Source: Bedellia somnulentella
Lineage: Eukaryota; Arthropoda; Insecta; Lepidoptera; Bedelliidae
Direction: 5' to 3'
Assembly (NCBI GenBank): GCA_963576735.1
Contig: OY755171.1
Span: forward strand, 1,488,001 to 1,552,000
DNA: 64,000 bases
Numbering within the stretch: the first letter of the stretch is position 1; the number at the start of each line of letters is the position of its first letter. The notes under the pieces are model-generated. The model ran no database searches. It was not told the origin of the DNA and was given only the letters and a program-made list of their open reading frames with translations. The position numbers were made by a program, and so were the translations under genes. This document shows positions 58,973 through 64,000 of this stretch, piece after piece.

Positions 58973-59854
58973 ATTTGTTAGCTTTTAGTTATGGGGTTGA
59001 TTTATATTTTATTGGTTGAGGTTTTTCTGTAGAACTCGTGAAAATAGTTTGTAGACATGGCGCAGAAGCAATAAAGGCTTGTATTCTGAATGAAAGAACT
59101 TCTAAGGTTTTTTTAAATAGTCAATATAATAGCGATTAATATTAATTTAGCTTTCTTACCTTAACTTAAATTCTGGGATAAAACTTTTGATTGTTAAGCA
59201 GTGCTGACAGGCATACTACTAGTATCTCTCTTTGAAATTCGTATGGATAAAATAATTATTCCTTTTTAGGGAGAATTTTAGGTATGAGTGACGTGATACA
59301 AAACTTAACTTATATACTATTATTTTATATTAAAGATAAATGTTGTAAGATCGATTAAGGACTTTAATACATGTCTTTCTACTTTAAATGCAGTGTCCCT
59401 CCAAGTCTAAATAAAATTAAATTCGAATTACAAATTAAGCTGACGCAATATTTTTTTAATCAGCCAGTAGCAAGTCAACGAAACCATTGTGAGATAAAAA
59501 AAGGTTGTATTCCAAAAAGATCGCATTGCATTTGGTTTAGAACATCGAGGTCGCTCCGATGAAACCGATACCTGTCAATTCTAAACACGGACTCAAAATG
59601 ATTTCAAGAACATATTGCGGTGTGTTCCTATTGCGGTATTTGTAATGAGATTTGTGTTGTGCATTTGATTGGCTCGATATTATTTATCTAAATGTATATG
59701 TATATAATTCTATTTTTTATTACATATACGTAAAATGGTATTAATTTATAATTTTATCAATGAAAGGCGATGTTTTTTTTTCTATTGAGTAAATACTATT
59801 TGCGCAATGGAATATACTGCATATAAACTTTTTTAAATATTTTTTTGCTTTTAT
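58973..59854. other. No feature recognised
   Basis: AT-rich. The 63-codon frame at 59371-59562 is unremarkable. Confidence 0.5.
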
Positions 59855-60363
59855 GCTGTGTAGTGCCGGCTTAGAATAGCACTACCTCATTTCTTTGGTG
59901 TACGTAAGAGGCAACTAACAGTATTGGGGGCTTTTAAGGGATTTTTGGGCGATGCGGTTGGAGTAGTAGTGCCGTGTAGTGTCGGCTTAGAATAGCACTA
60001 CCCCGTTTCTACCGATGGGTGTACGTTAGAGGCGACTAACGGTATTGGAGCTTTTAAGGGATTTTTGGGCGATGCGGCTGGAGACCCATCACTAACAACC
60101 TTTACTTTACCATCTTTTCCCCACTCAATTTTAAAAAGTGGCTGAGGAATTTCTAATTCGTTAGCTCTGGCTACCCGTTCTAGGGATTTATATCCGTGAG
60201 TATATGTTATGTTATGCGGTTGGAGACCCATCACCAACAACCTTTATTTTACCATCTTTTCCCCACACTATTTTCCAAAAGTGGCTGAGAAATTTCTAAT
60301 TCCTTGGCTCTGGCTACCCCTTCTAGGGATTTATAGCCGTGAGTGTATGTATGCATGTATGTA
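59855..60363 (+). repeat. SINE-A copy split by another SINE-A
   Basis: 5' part 59855-59963 (GCTGTGTAGTGCCGGC to GCGGTTGGAG) and 3' part 60214-60363 (ATGCGGTTGGAGACC to GAGTGTATGTATGCATG) make one element when the insert is removed. Confidence 0.92.
59952..60225 (+). repeat. Nested SINE-A copy with 12-bp TSD
   Basis: ATGCGGTTGGAG, part of the host SINE-A, is duplicated at 59952-59963 and 60214-60225. Seven extra bases (TAGTAGT) precede GCCGTGTAGTGTCGGC at 59971. The tail is ATGTT-like instead of GTAT. Confidence 0.95.
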
Positions 60364-60475
60364 ATTTTTTTTTAACTTAGTTTGTTTCCCACTGCTGCAC
60401 TGCCTCACAATTTTGAGCCCACACAGCTCTGTCTGAATATGTTTTAGCATATCAACATTTATAAAATAGTATCAC

Positions 60476-60600
60476 ACATGCAAAACGTGGGTACTCTGAA
60501 CACCAGGTGACAAAGTCACGTGATGTTCAGAAGTATTAGTACCTCTGCCAACCCCTTCGGGGATATTCGGCGTGAACGTTTATGTTATGTTATGTTATGT
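60476..60600 (+). repeat. SINE-C 3' part
   Basis: GCAAAACGTGGGTACTCTG, hairpin CCAACCCCTTCGGGGATATTC, GGCGTGAACG and ATGTT repeats. 5' truncated. Confidence 0.88.
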
Positions 60601-61187
60601 ACATGCAATTTCTATTTACGATTTTTAGTTTCAATCAATTCAGACTAACCCAATTTCTCGTCCTATTAACATTTTCCAAAATTGTTATTCGATAACTAAA
60701 AATACATTGTTCCTCGAACCATTACTTTGATTTATTAGCATTCCATTACCTCATATCCAATGCCCTGCTGCTTAAAATACTAAGACAGCCGGCAATGTAC
60801 ACCAAAGCTTTGTAAAGATCGATTGACTTCCACGGGCTAAAAACTGGTGCTCAGTTACATTACAAGTGTAGTTTAAACAAAAAGTGGGTTAACATGCTTC
60901 TTAAATGAACGGATGTGTAATCGAATGGGAACTGACAGGTTCAAGTCAGTTTGTGGTTATATTATAAATAGCTGTATTCTTCGTGTGAATGTTGTGTTCT
61001 ACACGGTACTAAACTAACAAAAGAAAGATGGTCGCATCGTTAATGAAATGACAGGAATTTTGATCTTCATGACATAACATTGAGTGTTAGACATGTTTCA
61101 TTTCTATTTTGCTTAGTGTTCATACTAGATAACATACATACATACATATTAACTCATGCCATAATTTTTTGGATAGATTTTTTAGAG
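60601..61187. other. No gene recognised
   Basis: A short minus-oriented CATACATACATATTAACTCA at about 61137-61157 may be a decayed LINE or SINE-A tail. Confidence 0.4.
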
Positions 61188-61440
61188 CTGTGTAGTGTCG
61201 GCATAGAATAGCACTACCCCATTTCTTCCGGTGGGTGTACGTAAGAGGCGACTAACGGTATTTTGGCTTTTAAGGGATATTTGGGCGATGCGGTTGGAGA
61301 CCCATCAACAACAACCTTTATTTTACCATATTTTCCCCACGCAACTTCCTAAAGTGGCTGAGGAATTTCTGATTCCTTAGCTCTGGCTACCCCTTTTAGG
61401 GATTTATAGCCGTGAGTATATTTATGTGTGTATGTATGTA
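61188..61440 (+). repeat. SINE-A copy, full length
   Basis: GCTGTGTAGTGTCGGCATAG through GCCGTGAGTATATTTATGTG. First subfamily. Confidence 0.92.
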
Positions 61441-61454
61441 TTATTTTTTATTGG

Positions 61455-61640
61455 AAAAGGCAAAGACTTTCAATTGTCACTTTATACGCTATTTTATTCT
61501 GCAAACTAAAGAATTAAAATCACACTTTTGTTATCATCCTAAACTATGGTATCTCTACATCAATTGAGTTTCTCTCTGATCTAACCTCTCTGTGTCCCCA
61601 AACCTTGTTGACATTCTTTTTCCTATTTTTTTTCAATTTT
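61455..61640 (-). pseudogene. RTE-like LINE C-terminal remnant
   Basis: CTCTCTGTGTCCCCAAACC and TTGACATTCTTTTTCCTAT match CTCTATGTGCCCAAACC and the following region of the LINE at 57543. Decayed. Confidence 0.6.
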
Positions 61641-62126
61641 ACATAGAATAATTAGCAACTGAAAAATTGATAGGGGACTAGTTACAATTTCAGTGGTCAA
61701 AGATAAAACCTGGTGTTCTTTTCGCTCCTTCTATTACCGTTTTAATGACCAAAAAACTTTAAAGGCATTACAATATTTTAAATATTAACATAATTAATTA
61801 AATTATCAATACCCTACTAACGACTTCAGTTAAAAACATCAACTTAAAAGTTCGAAAAATGTCATAGTTATCAAATTCATTAGATAAAATAATAAGAGTA
61901 TAATTTAACGCCTGTTATAAATTAAACGGCTAATTAAAATTGTACATGGTTTAATGTATAATTAAGGATCACTTCACACGGAGCGTCGATGTTCACGATA
62001 AGATGGTATCGTGAATAAAACCTTTTTTGTTCTTCGAAACCCCTTTAATTGAAACCACATGTGTTGTAGTCCAGTGATGCTATAGGGTTTTGTTTTGTTT
62101 GACTATATACGAATGTATTCTAATTT
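61641..62126. other. No feature recognised
   Basis: AT-rich unique sequence. Confidence 0.5.
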
Positions 62127-62537
62127 TCATATGATTTGTAACCATAAACATAACATAACATAAACGTTCACGCCGTTTATCCCCGAAGGGGTTGGCAGAG
62201 GTACCAATACTCCTGAACTCACATGGCAAGCGCCATCTAGTTTCCAGAGAAGGTACCCACGTTTTGCTTAGACAGTGTACTCACGTGATAGGGGGCAGGC
62301 CTATCGCCGTTTTGTACGAATACACTGTCACATGACTAAGTACAACTCAGCCATGTGGGTTTCCTCACGATGTTTTCCCTCACCGTTAGCAACCATGATA
62401 AATTAACCACACATATGACTTTAGAAAAGACAAATTGGTGTAGGCCCGTCCCAGGATTGGAACTCACGCCCTTCTGTTTTTCGGGCGAGTGTTCTATCCA
62501 CTGGACTATCATGTCGCTTGTTGTCATATGATTTGTA
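62127..62537 (-). repeat. SINE-C, full length with 14-bp TSD
   Basis: TCATATGATTTGTA at 62127-62140 and 62524-62537. Complete from ATGTT tail to tRNA-like head. The head carries a CCCGAAAAACAGAAGGG arm, unlike the copy at 35215, and the body has a CAAGCGCCATCTAG segment. Confidence 0.95.
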
Positions 62538-63264
62538 TTGAATGATTAATTTTTTTAAGATGATTTTTGGGTGATTTTTAAAGTTCAAGTGTAAAATTAA
62601 AATACTGAAATACATCGTTTTAGCTAACTTAATCTTTAAGATGTAGACCTTAAAAATAAATGATAAAAAATACATCCTTGAAATTTTGTTTATTATAGGT
62701 AAGGACGTCATTTTATCTAATCAATTAAAAAAATGATAATTTCGATCATAAATACACTACAATTCTTTCCAAGGTCACCATTTTGTAGGTTATCTTCGAA
62801 ACATAATGATTTTAGAACCGTATGGTGTTGCTTTTCTATATAACAATGAAATGTGTTTTACCATCGTAAAACCTGTCTAAAAATAAAAGAAATAAAAACC
62901 AAACGTGTGATACTGACGCAGCACATCAATAATTAAACAATCCACTCCCCCTCTCATTAAGGCTCACCCACACGGTCAAAAACACAAAATAAATCAACAG
63001 CTCTTTTTTCGGATGCACCATACTTTTTGTTATTTAATTATCTGTGACTGGGCGATTCTCGTAAATTGTTGGCGCACGATAAAATCTAGCGTTGACATTT
63101 TTTAATTGTGTGTAACTTGTTTTCACGTACGTATTATACAATGAAATCTTATTGGTCATCGGAATCTGATAAAATTTACAGCGACTGATTTTATTTTTTG
63201 GCTGATCATTACGCAGTCGTTTCGTTTTCGAATGTTTAATTTACAGAAGCTCATTGTTTGTGCA
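62538..63264. other. No feature recognised
   Basis: AT-rich spacer between two inverted SINE-C copies. Confidence 0.5.
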
Positions 63265-63668
63265 GTTTTAGTATAAACAGCGACATGATAGTCCAGTGGG
63301 TAGAACACCCGCCCGAAAAACAGAAGGGCGTGAGTTCCAATCCTGGGACGGGCCTACACCAATTTGTCTTTTCTAAAGTCATATGTGTGGTTAATTTATC
63401 ATGGTTGCTAACGGTGAGGGAAAACATCGTGAGGAAACCCACATGGCTGAGTTGTACTTAGTCATGTGACAGTGTATTCGTACAAAACGGCGATAGGCCT
63501 GCCCCCTATCAAGTGAGTACACTGTCTAAGCAAAACGTGGGTACCTTCTCTGGAAACTAGATGGCGCTTGCCATGTGAGTTCAGGAGTATTGGTACCTCT
63601 GCCAACCCCTTCGGGGATAAACGGCGTGAACGTTTATGTTATTATGTTATGTTATGTTTTAGTATAAA
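63265..63668 (+). repeat. SINE-C, full length with 13-bp TSD
   Basis: GTTTTAGTATAAA at 63265-63277 and 63656-63668. Same variant head and body as the inverted copy at 62141, almost identical, but with a different TSD. The apparent 60-codon peptide shared by the two is SINE sequence. Confidence 0.95.
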
Positions 63669-64000
63669 ATGTGGTGAAGTTAAAGAACAGTTTCTTTTAA
63701 TATTTAATATTATGATCAATAAAGTTTTGATTACAAACTTACTTAAAAATTTGTGATTACGAAGTTACAGTTACATTTAAAAAGTATATAAACTCCATTC
63801 TCTGAAAAAAGTAGTCATTTAATTCGAAATACAAAAAAATAGTTATGGAAATAAAAAAAAACAAATGAAATGCCATTCAGTAAACAGTTAAGTTTGAGCG
63901 CAAGAGGTAAGAAGAATATGTTCCTCGTATCACTTGTTAAACCATCCCTGCTACTGTCATGGTAGTGCTGGTTAAAATCTGCCAACCTGCACTAACCAGT
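63669..64000. other. No feature recognised
   Basis: AT-rich end of the window. Confidence 0.5.

Noticed and set aside
62336..63461. Conserved paralogous peptides on the two strands
   Set aside because: Both are translations of the same SINE-C tRNA head and body.

Overview
The window is an AT-rich eukaryotic segment, almost certainly from an insect and most likely a moth or butterfly. It has tRNA-headed SINEs, RTE-like LINEs, non-autonomous Helitrons and MITEs of types I recognise from lepidopteran genomes, and there is no operon-like coding. I cannot name the species. I found no host gene that I can support. The readable content is a dense, nested landscape of mobile elements in unremarkable intergenic or intronic DNA.

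The dominant family, called SINE-A here, is a repeat of about 245 bp with no obvious tRNA head. It begins GC(T/C)GTGTAGTGTCGGC and ends in an imperfect hairpin, GCCGTGAG and a (GTAT)n tail. About 40 full or partial copies lie on both strands. Some copies have target-site duplications (TSDs) of 11-13 bp, so it is a retroposon. SINE-C is a tRNA-headed SINE of about 360-380 bp ending in a similar hairpin, GGCGTGA and ATGTT repeats. SINE-B is a tRNA-containing element with a CCCCACATGAGG tail and a recurrent internal inversion. SINE-D is represented by one tRNA-headed copy.

Two nearly identical 5'-truncated LINE copies (50494-52036 and 57543-58962, minus strand) encode a YADD reverse transcriptase. 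Their 3' end forms the same kind of hairpin and carries the same GTGAGAATATGTATG tail as SINE-A, which suggests that this LINE family mobilises SINE-A and perhaps SINE-C. Older remnants of the same LINE lie at 13019, 31105, 32036, 36745, 56880 and 61455. Tails of other RTE-like LINEs lie at 32940 and 55920.

DNA elements include three minus-strand non-autonomous Helitrons in a row (7025-10138), a larger decayed Helitron (25818-28574) and TIR elements. The large Helitron keeps the C-terminal end of its helicase and is interrupted by a 440-bp MITE and a SINE-A copy. The TIR elements lie at 1218-1598 and 5953-6550.

Layout: 0-7 kb, SINE-A copies and two TIR elements; 7-10 kb, Helitron cluster; 10-25 kb, scattered SINE-A; 25-29 kb, large Helitron; 29-38 kb, SINE-A, a tandemly duplicated LINE/SINE chimera and a SINE-A copy with a 5' inversion; 38-50 kb, sparse, with the SINE-B cluster at 44-45 kb; 50-64 kb, young LINEs, a nested SINE-A pair and two inverted SINE-C copies. 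Family labels A-D are mine. Assignments rest on reading the sequence, not on database searches.
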